Under the pieces are notes generated by a model that saw only the letters and a list, made by a program, of their open reading frames with translations, was not told where the DNA came from and did no database searches. From contig OX578285.1 in assembly GCA_951217055.1 (NCBI GenBank), positions 60,051,102 through 60,115,101 of the forward strand: a stretch of DNA of 64,000 nucleotides, given 5' to 3'. This document shows positions 31,225-43,377 of the stretch, piece after piece; position 1 is the first letter of the stretch; each line of letters opens with the position of its first letter. The position numbers and the translations under genes were made by a program. This DNA comes from Gerris lacustris (taxonomy: Eukaryota > Arthropoda > Insecta > Hemiptera > Gerridae).

Positions 31225-31918
31225 TTTAGTTTATGCATCCTAATTTAATTCAATGAATCTAATTCCATCAGCATAAATCCGGGCCCAGCCGACAATCGGG
31301 CCAGTATAAGTGTTTAATGAATTTAATTCCATCGGCAAAATCCGGGTCCAGCCGACAGTCGGGCCGGTATAGTGTTTAATAAATTTAATGCCATCGGCAA
31401 AATCCGGGCCCAGCCGACAATCGGGCCGGTATAGTGTTTAATGAATTTAATTCCATCGGCAAAATCCGGGCCCAGCCGACAATGGGGCCGGTATAGTGTT
31501 TAATGAATTTAATGCCATCGGAAAAATCCGGGCCCAGCCGACAATGGGGCCGGTATAGTGTTTAATGAATTTAATTCCATCGGCAAAATCCGGGCCCAGC
31601 CGACAATGGGGCCGGTATAAGTGTTTAATGAATTTAATTCCATCGGCAAAATCCGGGTCCAGCCGACAGTCGGGCCGGTATAGTGTTTAATAAATTTAAT
31701 GCCATCGGCAAAATCCGGGCCCAGCCGACAATCGGGCCGGTATAGTGTTTAATGAATTTAATTCCATCGGCAAAATCCGGGCCCAGCCGACAATGGGGCC
31801 GGTATAGTGTTTAATGAATTTAATGCCATCGGAAAAATCCGGGCCAGCCGACAATGGGGCCGGTATAGTGTTTAATGAATTTAATTCCATCGGCAAAATC
31901 CGGGCCGTGCGCATTTAG
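31225..31918. repeat. 62-bp tandem repeat with a 311-bp higher-order period
   Basis: 'gccgac' recurs at 31288, 31351, 31413, 31475 and 31537, and onward every 62 bases for about 11 units (CCGGGCCCAGCCGACAATCG type). The variant 'gggtccagccgacagtcgg', followed by 'taaatttaatgcc', occurs at 31351 and again 311 bases later (31662). Blocks of five units were therefore duplicated. Confidence 0.95.
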
Positions 31919-31934
31919 GGTGATTTAGTAAAGT

Positions 31935-32095
31935 GTATACACACCATAAGATAATAAATACTTAATTAATTCCTTATATTCGAAAATATTTACAGACAAT
32001 TCGAATGCATATGTCATTGCTGTGTTTGTTTGGTTTTAAATGTATGGCGGGTCCAAGTTATGTAATCATTGCGGGGGGGGGGGGGGGGGGGGGCA
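31935..32095 (+). repeat. Poly(G)-containing dispersed repeat, inverted partner of 12640-12800
   Basis: 'atggcgggtccaagttatgt', then a G tract of about 22 bases and 'cagggccccttggcccccc'. About 150 bases match 12640-12800 in reverse complement. Confidence 0.7.
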
Positions 32096-32659
32096 GGGCC
32101 CCTTGGCCCCCCCCCCCTCCCCTGTGTACGCCACTGCCCTATACCCCGTCCTAGAAATAACCTTTAGGTGTTTATTGGGACATAGACAAAATCATGCTGT
32201 TGAGTATGGCCGTGTCAAAGTTCAATTAAAAAAACTTGTTTGCTTATTATATAAACCATTTTGCTCCAATTTAATCCAAATGTTATTGTATGAGTTTATC
32301 TTAAATGGTACAGTGTGGAGACGGAATTTTCAGAGCAAGCTCTGTTTCATTATGAATCTCTTATAGATATCTCATTTTCTTTCTTTAGCTTATATTTGAT
32401 TACTTTCAGCTATTTTTTAAAAAAAAAAAAAACTTAGAATAAAATATTTCTCTATTCTGATCAAAGATGTTCCATTTAAACTACAAGAGGTAGAAAATGC
32501 AAAATTATAGCGAGCTAGTGCAAGAAACTCCTAAGAAAATTAAGAAATGAAAAAACACCGTCAATATTAATTCATAAAAAGTTTGTGGTTCGGATCTTCA
32601 TCCTTATTTTTAAAAATGTTGTAGAGAAATTATTTTCGTTCTATAGAAACATTTTTATA

Positions 32660-33228
32660 CAGGGTGGAGCACTGCAGACGTATGAATTTGAAAATGTTAT
32701 AAAACACAGAATGTTACAAAATAAATTTTTTAAAATTTTTTTCCTGATTAAATAACATGGGAAATTTAAATTTACCTAGATTTAAACAAAATATCGGATA
32801 AGTGGTTCCCCTCACATTCCAAACACTGATTAAGCCTTTTTTGACGTTTTTGTGCACTCTTTCGAACATTTCCACTGGAATTTTGGCTCGCAATGTTGTT
32901 CTTGAGGGCTTCCAGGGTTCTGGGACGATCGTTGTACACCAAGGATTTAAGGTATCCCCACAGAAAAAAAATCACAAGGAGCCAAATCAGGCGATCTTGT
33001 GCTGGCCAGTTTAAATCGCCTCTTAAGGAGATGAGACCCCCGGGAAATCTGTCTTGCAAAAAGTTTACGCATACCCTTGCTCTGTGGGCTGTGGCCCCGT
33101 CCTGCTGAAACGTGGAACATAAACTTCCCGTCCCCCTCTTTCAAACGACTCTACTCTCAACCGTCTAGGACCAATAGGAAGGGAGCAATCCCCTCTTCAA
33201 ATTCATACGTCTGCCGCGCTCCACCCTG
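32660..33228 (-). mobile_element. Internally deleted mariner-type element, copy 1
   Basis: Ends CAGGGTGGAGCACTGCAGAC and, on the right, GCGCTCCACCCTG, each flanked by TA. Continuing homology 'gacgtatgaattt' extends the terminal repeats. The 569-bp element keeps only the transposase C-terminal part on the minus strand. Confidence 0.85.
32772..33059 (-). pseudogene. Mariner-type transposase C-terminal fragment, copy 1
   Basis: Contains DRFPGGLISLRGDLNWPA, a disrupted 'SPDLAPCDFF' region (the neighbouring frame 32947-33144 reads RSPDLAPCDFF), then LWGYLKSLVYNDRPRTLEAL and a Cys-containing tail NQCLECEGNHLSD ending FKSR. These are hallmarks of the third catalytic region and C-terminus of mariner-type DDE/D transposases. 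At least one frameshift separates the 5' part; the N-terminal half is missing. Confidence 0.85.
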
Positions 33229-34045
33229 TATAAAGAATTCGTGGGACATAAAGAAAAATTCGTTATATAGAGATTTTCGTTGTATATAAGTTCGTTATAA
33301 GGAGGTCCGACTATATTGTTTTTATACCCCCTATTTTTTATTAAATTGTAGATTTTATTCACTTGAATATTATGCTGGTATAACCGACAATAATTTATTT
33401 AACGTTTTGCAAAACCTAATTGTACAAAAAAAATGAAAATGAAAAGAAAGTTAAATAGTAAATTTTAGTAGGGCGCTGAAAAAGGGAACGGGTTAGCTTT
33501 GCGGTGGTTCCTTTATCTGAAATGAAAATAATATAATACTCATACTCGGCTTCGAGTTTGCCCTAACTCTTTTGTCTCACACGAATAATTTTAATTAATA
33601 GCTTTTCCTCTCTTTTCATGTAGGGCTTTTTAAATACGAAAGTATATATAGAGAAAAGAGGACAATTTCGGCCGAATATTCGGGTTTGCATTGTTGGACT
33701 GATCCCCTTACCCTGGGGCCCGTCATAAATACTCGAGCTCTATTTGTACCGGGGATATTACACAAGGCATTACACAAAATATTCTTCCTTTTAAAATAGC
33801 ACCCTCGTGGGCCACCCCAAGTAAAGACCGTAAACTTTAGTAAATCCAATCGCAGTTATTGTCGAGAACATTGTTCTTCGGCAAGGATCCCTAACTTTTC
33901 TTTTACGGCCTCTTCTTCTCATATGTTGTATACTTTTGATAATAACATTTTTTCCTTGAATTTTATCGCAAAATCTTCCGTTTATATTAAACAATTACAG
34001 TCGGTCCTCCTTCTAACGAACTTCTATACTACGAAAATCACTATA

Positions 34046-35090
34046 CAGGTGGTCCAAAAGTCTCCCCCCCCCCCCCTCTTAACTTTTGAACGGTTTGAGA
34101 TAAATTAATGAAACTTGGGGGATCTCTACCATGCAAAGGGAAGTTTGTTTTCATGCAATCGCCCACTAGGGGCAACCACCCACTTTGCCCCCAGGCCACC
34201 CCCAACTTCAAAATTTCAAATTGGAATGTATATTTTTGATAGCATATTTGGATTCTACGTTTAAAAATAATAAACTTTTACTTGAAACTATTTTTTCTAT
34301 CTTTAATATTTTGCCCCCTACAGGGGGACAAAGATAGCAAATAACCCATCCGACTATTCGTTGTAAAATCTAAACGGTTAGAGATATATTATTGAAATTT
34401 AGGGGATCCGTACCATGTAAAGGGAAGTTTGTTTTCATGCAATCGCGCAGTAGGGGCAACCTCCCATTTTGCCCCCAGGCAGCCTAACTTCAAAATTTTA
34501 ACCTAGAGTGTGTATTTTTAATAGCAGATTTAGATTATACGGCAAAAAATAAAAATATTTTACTACTAACTTTTTTTTCCATCTCCAATATTTTGCCCCC
34601 TATAGGGGGGAAAAGTTATAAAAATTGTAAATTTCAGCGCCTGGGGGCAAAGTGGTGGTTGCCCCTTGTACGCGAGTGGATGAATACACACTTCCCTTTA
34701 CATGGTACAGATCCTCCAAATGTCATTGCTTTATTTCTAACCGATTAGATTATATAACGATCTAAATGCTATTTTGTTACTATCTCAGAAGGGTTATTTT
34801 GCTATCTTTGCCCCCCTGTAGGGGGCAAAATATTAAAGATAGGAAAAATAGTTTCAAGTAAAAGTTTATTATTTTTAAACGTAGAATCCAAATATGCTAT
34901 CAAAAATATACATTCCAATTTGAAATTTTGAAGTTGGGTGGCCTGGGGGCAAAGTGGGTGGTTGCCCCTAGTGGGCGATTGTATGAAAACAAACTTCCCT
35001 TTGCATGGTAGAGATCCCCCAAGTTTCATTAATTTATCTCAAACCGTTCAAAAGTTAAGAGGGGGGGGGGGAGACTTTTGGACCACCCTG
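34046..35090. mobile_element. 1045-bp inverted-repeat element with TA target duplication
   Basis: Termini CAGGTGGTCCAAAAGTCTCC and GGAGACTTTTGGACCACCCTG (one extra C), flanked by TA. The ~300-bp outer arms are almost identical. The interior holds another direct (about 34375-34620) and an inverted (about 34620-34790) version of the arm. No transposase. Confidence 0.85.
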
Positions 35091-35429
35091 TATAACGATT
35101 TTTTTCTTATGTCCCATGAATTCTCTAAACAAAAGTATTTCTATAGAACGAACAAAATTTATAGAAATAAGGATGAAGATGAGTGGTTAACGGGCATTGA
35201 GTGGGTTCCAACTGTTTCTGTTTCACGTACATATACTCATAAAATGTATAGCTATGATGAAGAACTTTATTTATTTCAAATTCTTCACGATGAAGAAACG
35301 AACAAAGAAAAAAGCGTACCATATGGTGTAACATTTGCCTCAAGAGAAATATATGGAGAATAATTCTTACTCTAATAATAATTACTCTATGTATTAGAAC
35401 TCTCTTTATAGACTTGCTAAAGGATGAGA

Positions 35430-35973
35430 AGTACACTACGCGTCTAGTGTGGAAAGCGGCATGTTGCATGCGAGTGTGGAGTTTGCACCCGAGCGACAGC
35501 GAGGGTAGTAAAACCACACGAGCACAGCAAAATGCAGTTTTCGCACGAGTATCGTACTTTATCTACGATTGTTGGATTTTAATAATAAATACAGAAAAAA
35601 ATATTCAATAAACTTCCTGTTTGTAAGTTCGTATTTCTCTTTTGATAAAGATGACATTAATTCATTAGTTGTATTTTATGCCGAAATAATTATTTCAGGA
35701 GGCTTATTATTCTCTTCATTTTCGGCATAATGCCATTTAAATCAATCACTGTTTTTCACTAAAAACTCGATATAAACAGTTACTTTAATTAAACAAACAG
35801 CAAATTAGTTTTGTTAAATGTAAACAAACTCGCTAATTATGAGTTCAGGTGAAGGGCGGAAAAAAGAGGAATTATGAAACGCGCATGCGCAATGAATACA
35901 AGTACATAAAGAATCACTTTCTACGCATCTAAACAGAAATACAATGTTTATATTTCATATCAATCGTAGATAA
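35430..35973 (-). mobile_element. Hairpin/ORF element, copy 3 (degenerate)
   Basis: Same order as copy 1, but the compact hairpin is largely deleted (only 'aagaggaatta' of one arm remains), the start ATG is changed (minus strand, near 35748) and the ORF has indels. The outer palindrome (35430-35562) and both TTTATCTACGATTG-type repeats persist. Confidence 0.75.
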
Positions 35974-36285
35974 ACATTTTTCCCCGTATTTAATGATGTC
36001 CAATAGTCCAATGATAAATTTTGCGAGTCGCTAGAGTTTTTCTACTCACCGCAAGAGTTTTCTAAAACTTTTTGTATATTGGCCACCATTTTAAAAATAT
36101 TAAGTGTGAAATTTCTAAAAACAATAATACAGTTATATTACTAATGGTGAGATGCACGTGTCGTGTGTGTCGAATTTCTACGCACGTTCAATTATTGATT
36201 AATAGAAAAAAGATATTATTAATTAATCTGCTGCTCAAAATCGATGTTGCATACTATAATAATATATATGTATCAAATAAATATA

Positions 36286-36851
36286 GGGTGGAGCGCGGCA
36301 GACGTATGAATTTAAAGAGGGGGATTGCTCCCTTCCTATTGGTCCTAGACGGTTGAGAGTAGAGTCGTTTGAAAGAGGTGGACGGGAAGTTTATGTTCCA
36401 CGTTTCAGCAGGACGGGGCCACAGGTCAAGGGTTTGCGTAAACGTTTTGCAAGACAGATTTCCCGGGCGTCTCATTTCTTTAAGAGGCGATTTAAACTGG
36501 CCAGCAAGATCGCCTGATTAGGCTCCTTATGATTTTTTTCTGTGGGGATACCTTAAATTCTTGGTGTACAGCGATCGTCCCAGAACCCTGAAAGCCCTCA
36601 AGAACAACATTCGAGCCAAAATTGCCGAAATTCCTGTGGAAATGCTTGAAAGAGTGCACAAAAACTTTGAAAAAAGGCTTAATCAGTGTTTGGAGTGTGA
36701 GGGGAACCACTTATCCGATACTTTGTTTAAATCTAGGTAAATTTAAATTTCCCATGTTATTAAATCAGGAAAAAATAAAAAATAAAATATTTTGTAACAT
36801 TCTGTGTTTTATTGCATTTTCAAATTCATACGTCTACCGCGCTCCACCCTG
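36286..36851 (+). mobile_element. Internally deleted mariner-type element, copy 2
   Basis: Same terminal repeats as copy 1 (GGGTGGAGCGCGGCAGAC...; right GCGCTCCACCCTG), with the first two bases CA lost at the left and TA on both sides. Opposite orientation to copy 1. Confidence 0.85.
36411..36739 (+). pseudogene. Mariner-type transposase C-terminal fragment, copy 2
   Basis: Remains of the 'QQDGA' catalytic region (near 36400-36425), 'FPG' and a long readable segment from YDFFLWGYLKFLVYSDRPRT through IPVEMLERVHKNFEKRL to FKSR and a stop at about 36739. The upstream part carries stops and frameshifts. Reads better than copy 1 in the IPVEMLERV region, so the copies decayed independently. Confidence 0.85.
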
Positions 36852-37366
36852 TATAATCTCGATGCAATGCGATGCGGCCCGGCACGCCCCGTCAACAGTT
36901 TGCACTAGTCCATATAAAATACATTGTAGCGATTCTAAGTATGAAATGGTAAATGAAACAGTTCTGTAATGGTGAAATAGTTACGGGATAAAGTAAGTCC
37001 TCTTTCAGGACCCCACATTTTTCTCTAAAAAATAAAAAATTACACAAAGATTTTTTTTCTGATCATCAATTTCGTTATATGGAAGTCCGACTGTATCTGA
37101 TATTCTTTATACCGTGAAAACTCTTTATGTTAAAAATATAACCTTTTGGAAATGGACATCTAATATCCTTTTGAATAAAGCGTTTTGTGTCCAACACATA
37201 ATTATCGCCGTATAAAAATGAGTGGTGATAATCCTGTTTGAAGGGTTTTAAAAATCGTCTAATCCTACTGATTGCATTTTAACGATTATTTCTGAAGTAA
37301 CTGTAAATTTGGTGTGTTTGCTTCCTCTTCATGCATCAACATAAACATTTTTATTAGAACATTTTT

Positions 37367-38092
37367 AGGGTCCGTAGGCAAAACCAAGGACCCTTATATT
37401 TTCCTGAGTGTGTCTGTCCGGTCCGTCCGTCCTGTCGCGTGCTCTCACGGCTACACCTTTCGCCCGATCACTTTGAAATTTGGCATGTATGTGTCTTGTA
37501 CCTACCCACATATTTTAAAAATATAGCGACTTAAAAAAAATATTGTTCAAAAAAATAAGGGTAAAAAATCTTAAGGGTTAATTTTTTTTTTTTTTTCGAC
37601 ACCGTGAGGGGTATCATATGAAAGGGTACGTCGAGCTGATTACAAAAATATATAATTCTTTGGATATAACTTTGATAGGGCGAGCGTAGGCAAGTTTTAA
37701 GTGGGTGTAGAACGTGCCCCCCCCCCCTCTATCTCGCTTATGTGAAGTGCAAAAAATCTGAAAAAATTCCTGAAAATTCTTCGACCAAAAGTAAAGATAC
37801 CACTTTTTGGAAATTTCGAAAAAAAATATTATTTTATTTTTTATTGACAAAATACGTTTTTTTTATAATTATGGTCTTTTCGATGTATTTATATGGTTGT
37901 AGTCCGGTTCAGTGGCAAAAAAATACTTTATTAGAGTGTTTTTTGAGAATATCAGACCCTTAGAATAGTTCAAAGTAAGCAGCTTTTTAGCATTTTAAAA
38001 AAACACTGTCTATACACTTTAACGTTAAACACTATATAGTGTGGCCTACGGACCCTCGCTGTGTGCTGACTAGCACACACTTGACCTGTTTA
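37367..38092 (+). mobile_element. HINE-like element (family B), most complete copy
   Basis: Head AGGGTCCGTAGGCAAAACC, then GGACCCT, and a GTCYGTCC run (GTCTGTCCGGTCCGTCCGTC). The tail is CCTACGGACCCT (inverted copy of the head), hairpin TGTGTGCT-GACT-AGCACACA, TTGACCTGTTT. Subterminal inverted repeats, a GTCY microsatellite and a 3' hairpin are the described layout of Helentron-associated non-autonomous elements. Non-coding. Confidence 0.75.
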
Positions 38093-38929
38093 TTTATCAT
38101 TTAACAAGCTATGCTTGCAAGTAAACATAGTCGTATTAGCAAAACTATTTGTGGTGAATTCATCACTGAATCTCTTCAAATGGTTATTGATTTTGATGAA
38201 AGTACTAATATATGATCTAACCGAAGCATTTATTTGACAGGATGTATGGTGTCGCATTTCGCATTCCTACGTTTTCCGTAGGAAACCGCGACGGAGGTTC
38301 AACTTGGATTAACTTGGATGTTTCGACTAGCCGGGTTAATTCTCAAGGGTGCTTCTCAGGATGAGCTGTCAGTTGTTAATGTCTTACGAGATCGCAATCA
38401 GATTTATCCGGGTTTGTAGAATCATCCTCCCAGTTTCTTTGCCTTTTAATTTTATTGATCAAAGAGACAAAATCTTTCGACTTTGAGTTTACAGTACAGT
38501 GCACCCTTGTTATAGCGCAGGGGGATGGGATCAAATTGCTACTCACCCACGTTATGAGGATATTAAAGGTTCCAATAAGAAGTCAATGTTTCGGGCAAAA
38601 CCGGAATAAGTTGTGAATTTCTCTATAAAGTGTTCAGCTGCGTGAAAGAATTTATAATTTGCCCCCAGGCGCTGAAATCTATCATTTTTATACATTTACC
38701 CTATATAGGGTAAACGTATAAAAAGAGTTATAAGACCTCTATTTCTCACCAAAACCAACAAGATAAACAAAAATGTGATAAAAGATTACTCAAAGGGTTA
38801 TTTTTTTAACGATCGTTCTTTTACCTAACCCTTTCGTTCGCGAACGACCTATTTCTAGTATAACCCCGTTCTAAAACAATAAATAATAATTAATATAAAA
38901 ATGCAATTTTTCAAAACTGGTCTTATTTT

Positions 38930-38937
<8 letters not shown>

Positions 38938-38983
<46 letters not shown>

Positions 38984-39590
38984 GTTTCTGTATTCTTCAC
39001 CTTAGTTGTACCTATCTGCAAAATTTGGGGAAGATTGAATGACGATAAGTGGTTCAAAATTGGGGTAATAGGTGTGCGATGAAACTTAAAAAGCAAATAA
39101 ATTTGACGCCAGTTTTTTTTTTTTGTTTTTGTTTTTGTTTCTGTATTCTTCACCTTAGTTGTATCTATCTGCAAAATTTGGGGAAGATTGAATGACGATA
39201 AGTGGTTCAAAATTGGGGTAATAGGTGTGCGATGAAACTTAAAAAGCAAATAAATTTGACGCCATTTTTTTTTTGTTTTTTTTTGTTTTTGTTTCTGTAT
39301 TCTTCACCTTAGTTGTATCTATCTGCAAAATTTGGGGAAGATTGAATGACGATAAGTGGTTCAAAATTGGGGTAATAGGTGTGCGATGAAACTTAAAAAG
39401 CAAATAAATTTGACGCCATTTTTTTTTTTTTTTTTTTTTTGGTTTCTTTATTCTTCACCTGAATTGTTTCTATGTACAAAATTTGGGGAAGATTGAATCA
39501 CGGTAAGTGTTTCAAAATTGGGCAAACGGAAATGTGCGATGAAACTTACAAAGCAAAGTAATATAAGACCAGTAAAAATTGTTTGCCGCT
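38938..39590 (-). repeat. ~153-bp tandem units separated by poly(T) runs
   Basis: 'gtttct' after each T run falls at 38984, 39137, 39291 and 39442. Each unit includes 'caaaatttggggaagattga' and 'gtgtgcgatgaaactta'. On the minus strand every unit ends in a poly(A)-like tract. The fourth unit is the most diverged. Confidence 0.9.
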
Positions 39591-39913
39591 TCATTTTTTC
39601 ATGATGCCTAAGTTGCATTAACATTCGGTTTATACAACTAACAAAGTATTTGTTTACTGTGTTGATGAAAGCAACTATTAGTTACATCCAATTCTTCAAG
39701 TATTGTCGCCTTAATTAACTTTCCTTTGCTATAATAAGTTTCAAGTTGTGGAGCCACATGGAGCTTTTATGAATCGGTCAGTCAGTGTGAATAACATCGG
39801 GAAAATCTTAAATTAAACTTCAATGTCTCTAGCACCGGAAGCTTTCGCATTTTATTTATTTATTTTTTTTTATCTATTACTTACTTTATTTAACAAATCT
39901 CTCCCTTATATTA

Positions 39914-40775
39914 CAGTAGAGTCTCGCTTATCCGGACCCCGCTAGTCCGGACATCCGTTTAATCCGGACGGGCCAAAAACAAGAGATAATTTTTTTTAGA
40001 TAATTGCGGAGTTTCTACTTTTATTGTCTATTAAAAATGTATAAAATTGTCCCTAGTATAGTTTACAGGTGTATATTCCAACGTTCTAACACGAGGAATA
40101 CCCGGTTTTTTTGTTAAAAATGAACTGATTTAAAATAATTAGGAATAAGTAAGAACATCGATACATCTGTTTCGGTTCCATAGAAATGTAAGGGGCGGAA
40201 GATATAAAGGTAGTGTAGTCCAATAAATACAATTTTATGTGACTGAGATGGGGAGAGGTTTTGAAACACATAGCGGCGGCTCAACGCAGTTCCAACAAAT
40301 TTCGCCAAGCCGCCAATGTCTAATGTCTCAACTTTTTGTGAAATGATTATCGTTCCTCGAATTTCATATCGGAACACAGGAAGTCCCTTCTATACCTGCC
40401 ACCTGCGTAATAGATTGTCGTTTTATTTTAATTCATTTGATATTTAGACTGGTGACAGAACAGCTCTTAACTTAAATAGTGGACCTACGTTGTACAAGCA
40501 TGATTTGGAGACTAATAAAAGTAATTTTTACGATAAAAACATCGATTTTAATAGTTTTACCCTACCAAGGTTTTTTTGGTAGAACTAAAGTCCATTCTTT
40601 AAACCTTATTATGGAGTTCTACAAAAAGAACATTAGAACCTTTAAAAAACTATTGAGTTTTAGCCTACTAAAACTTGTTTTACAGACATTTTAAAACTGA
40701 TTCCGTTTAATCCGGACTTTCGGTAATCCGGACTGGGTCCGGTCCCGTCAAACCCGGATTAGTGAGACTCTACTG
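39914..40775. mobile_element. 862-bp Tigger-like MITE
   Basis: Termini CAGTAGAGTCTCGCTTATCC and AGTGAGACTCTACTG (inverted), flanked by TA on both sides. Extra 'aatccgga' repeats lie near both ends, as in pogo/Tigger elements. No transposase was recognised. Confidence 0.85.
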
Positions 40776-43369
40776 TATTCACAAAGGACACTTAGAAAAT
40801 CGCCGAGTTGATTGTCGACGATGTTCGGCTAATAACATTCCAGGCTTTGAAATTGCTACGATAAAAAACAAATTAAAGATCGTATCCGTATTTTATCTTG
40901 TACTAAATGGAGATTTCAGTGCACTTCTCCCTGTCCTCGATGTAAGCGACGTCGCGTCACCAGGACACCAGGTCAGTTTTAATAAGTTTGTCTTTGCGAC
41001 GATGGAAGCGGTCTAAATTCCCTCTGCTTGACGGAGGGTAAAGGTATTCTCTGTAGTGTCCACTTAACTCGTGGAGGGAGGACGAAGATCTCAAGAGATT
41101 ATAATAATTAGGCGGAGATGAAAGGGTGGGAGGAGGTTAAAAGGAGGCGAGGGTTAAAAGGTGAGTATTAAGGTTTGTGAGAGGATTAAGTGAAGGGTAT
41201 AAGAATCACAGCGAGCGGGGATTGGACGGGTGGGGAATGTAATACCGGGTGCCAGTGTGTCGCCGATTAGAGACATTAGTCACTCTGTCCAGTGACAGGA
41301 GAAGGCTCTTGACTCGACAAGCTTTAATTAAATGAGACCCCCTTTATATCCGAGCCGGATCCTCCTAGTGCTCATTGTTCATAATCCCTCTGTTTCGCTT
41401 CCCCACGGTGTTTCTCCGTCGGCCACGGCCTATCGACTGCTTAAATACTTACTGTTGCATCCCCTCCCTACCTTCAACTCACCCCCTGAATTACCTCGAT
41501 TTAATACCGCTTGATCTTTCGGCTCTTAAGAGGGGAAAATCCTCTCTACGAAGCCCTTCTTGTCATCTTCGTCTATGAAACGGTAAATTTAACCTTGGGT
41601 TTGGGTCGACATTAACAACTAAGCTTTACTTAAATAAAGCTTAACATGTGTAAATTTTAATTGTAAATAATCTTCTTTGAAATAGACCTATAATTTAAAG
41701 TAACAGCTTAAGCCATACCCACGATTTTCCTATTTAACCTAATTTTAATAAGTGAACTTATGTATTTTTAATGCAGCTTACGTCCCTTTTCAAATTATAC
41801 TTATTAGAATGAATGAATCGTTAAAGTAGAACCTAAACAACATCGAATAACCTGTAACGACCCTATGTGGAGGTCTAAGAATTGAGAATGAAGAACAAGT
41901 TGCGAATATTGAATATGGCAGGGTCCTGGTTCGAGGTTTTGTTCATTGCATCTTGAAGTTAACATTCGAAGCAACGACAAAATACACTTGTTGCTTCGAG
42001 TTAACATGACGATGGACGCACTACACCCCTCAAGATGTCTTGAAAAGTCTCCAGCTTGACCGTACCAGTATTAACTTCACCTTACTGGCAAAAAAAAATC
42101 TCCCCTCCGGTAGTCAACAGCTTTATTCAGACTAACACGTTCAGAAAAGATGTAATTTATTTACCACAACAACTCCTACGATATCTTGTCATCTGACGCA
42201 TTAATAGAGTCAATTGAAATGATAAAGATGGAAGATTATACAAAATATCCTCCTCATAAAAGAAGATTTAGATTTTTGAGATAAAGTAAACCAGCTCGAG
42301 CCAGATTAACACTACATTTTCACAAACGGCTTTAAAATGAGAAATAACACCACTTGCGCATTCTTTAATTTCACCCAAAATAGATGGTCTGGTATGAAAT
42401 TAAATGACAAATTTTCCAGTCATTCAGTCGAACAAATTGCTGTAGTTGAAGCCTTAAATCATGTAATTAACTAGTAACTAATCACAAACATTGAGTAATC
42501 TTAAAGATTGCGGAAGTATCTATACAATCTACATACAATTGTTGAAAGTAAATAGCCAGCTGTGCCGCCTGTGCAATAAGGTAAAAGATCTAGAACTTGT
42601 AATAATTCACTGCCAAAGACATTCATTATCAAGAAATAAATTATTTATAAATCTACACCCTAGTACAACCATTTATCTCAACCTCGTTGTCGTCTAATAT
42701 CATTTCTATTTATAGCCTTATTTTTAACTTTCTCATAGAAGCTAAAATAAAAATATAAATAAATCCACAATGATCATTAATGGCTGTATGGCCCTAGGTA
42801 GCCAATGCTAAGGAAAACATATAAAAATGCTTCCATTAGTGGAAGCGAAACGTCGGACTTGAAACTCTTAATGACGCGGATTTTACCGTAAAACTAATTA
42901 ATTCAATTTGAGACAAGCTGTCGAAGCCTACGTACTAATAGTGTTAGTATTGTATAAGACCTTTCTCTAATCATTTTAGTTCATAAACTGTGAATTTAGC
43001 GCCGGTAAAGTTAACTATCGGTGAGTGCAAGTTAGTAGGTTTTGATAATTTAATATAAAATCAACACTTTAATTTTAATAAAGATTATTATTTAAAGAAG
43101 AAAACACATAAAAAAAAAAATCTCGAGACACAAGTAGAAAAATAACCTTCCTCTTATTTTAAAACAGTGTTGCCAAGAATAAAATAATACTAAATCAAAT
43201 TATTGACAAACAGTTGGTCGGTCATATCTAGCGTCTCTGTCAAAAGTTTTGTTTAGAATATGATGTTTCTAAGTCTCTCATATTCGTCTGTCTGATTTGA
43301 TACTGCTGTAAAAATTGAGGTAGTTTTCAGTTTCTAGTTGTTTAAAGATCTAAGTCTGCATAAATCCTA
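40776..43369. other. No gene recognised
   Basis: Frames at 40762-41016 and 41332-41578 have somewhat higher GC but no domain or splice context I can support. The rest is AT-rich non-coding DNA. Confidence 0.4.
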
Positions 43370-43377
43370 GATTGTCT

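Larger units (their letters stand above)
33998..37093. mobile_element. pogo/Tigger-like element filled with nested insertions
   Basis: Ends CAGTCGGTCCTCC and GGAAGTCCGACTG, each followed by TA (33996-33997, 37094-37095). Inside lie a 1045-bp inverted-repeat element (34046-35090), hairpin element copy 3 (35430-35973) and mariner copy 2 (36286-36851); removing these leaves about 0.94 kb. An inverted relative of its left end is at about 32590-33316, itself split by mariner copy 1. The open frame 35100-35363 inside it is not recognised. Confidence 0.6.

Noticed and set aside
34938..35363. 141-codon frame crossing 35090
   Set aside because: It starts in the terminal repeat of one element and ends in another, so it cannot be an ancestral protein. 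The 35100-35363 part is unrecognised and I leave it open.
40762..41578. Possible coding exons near 40762-41016 and 41332-41578
   Set aside because: Slightly higher GC, but no domain, no consistent splice phases and no neighbouring exon.
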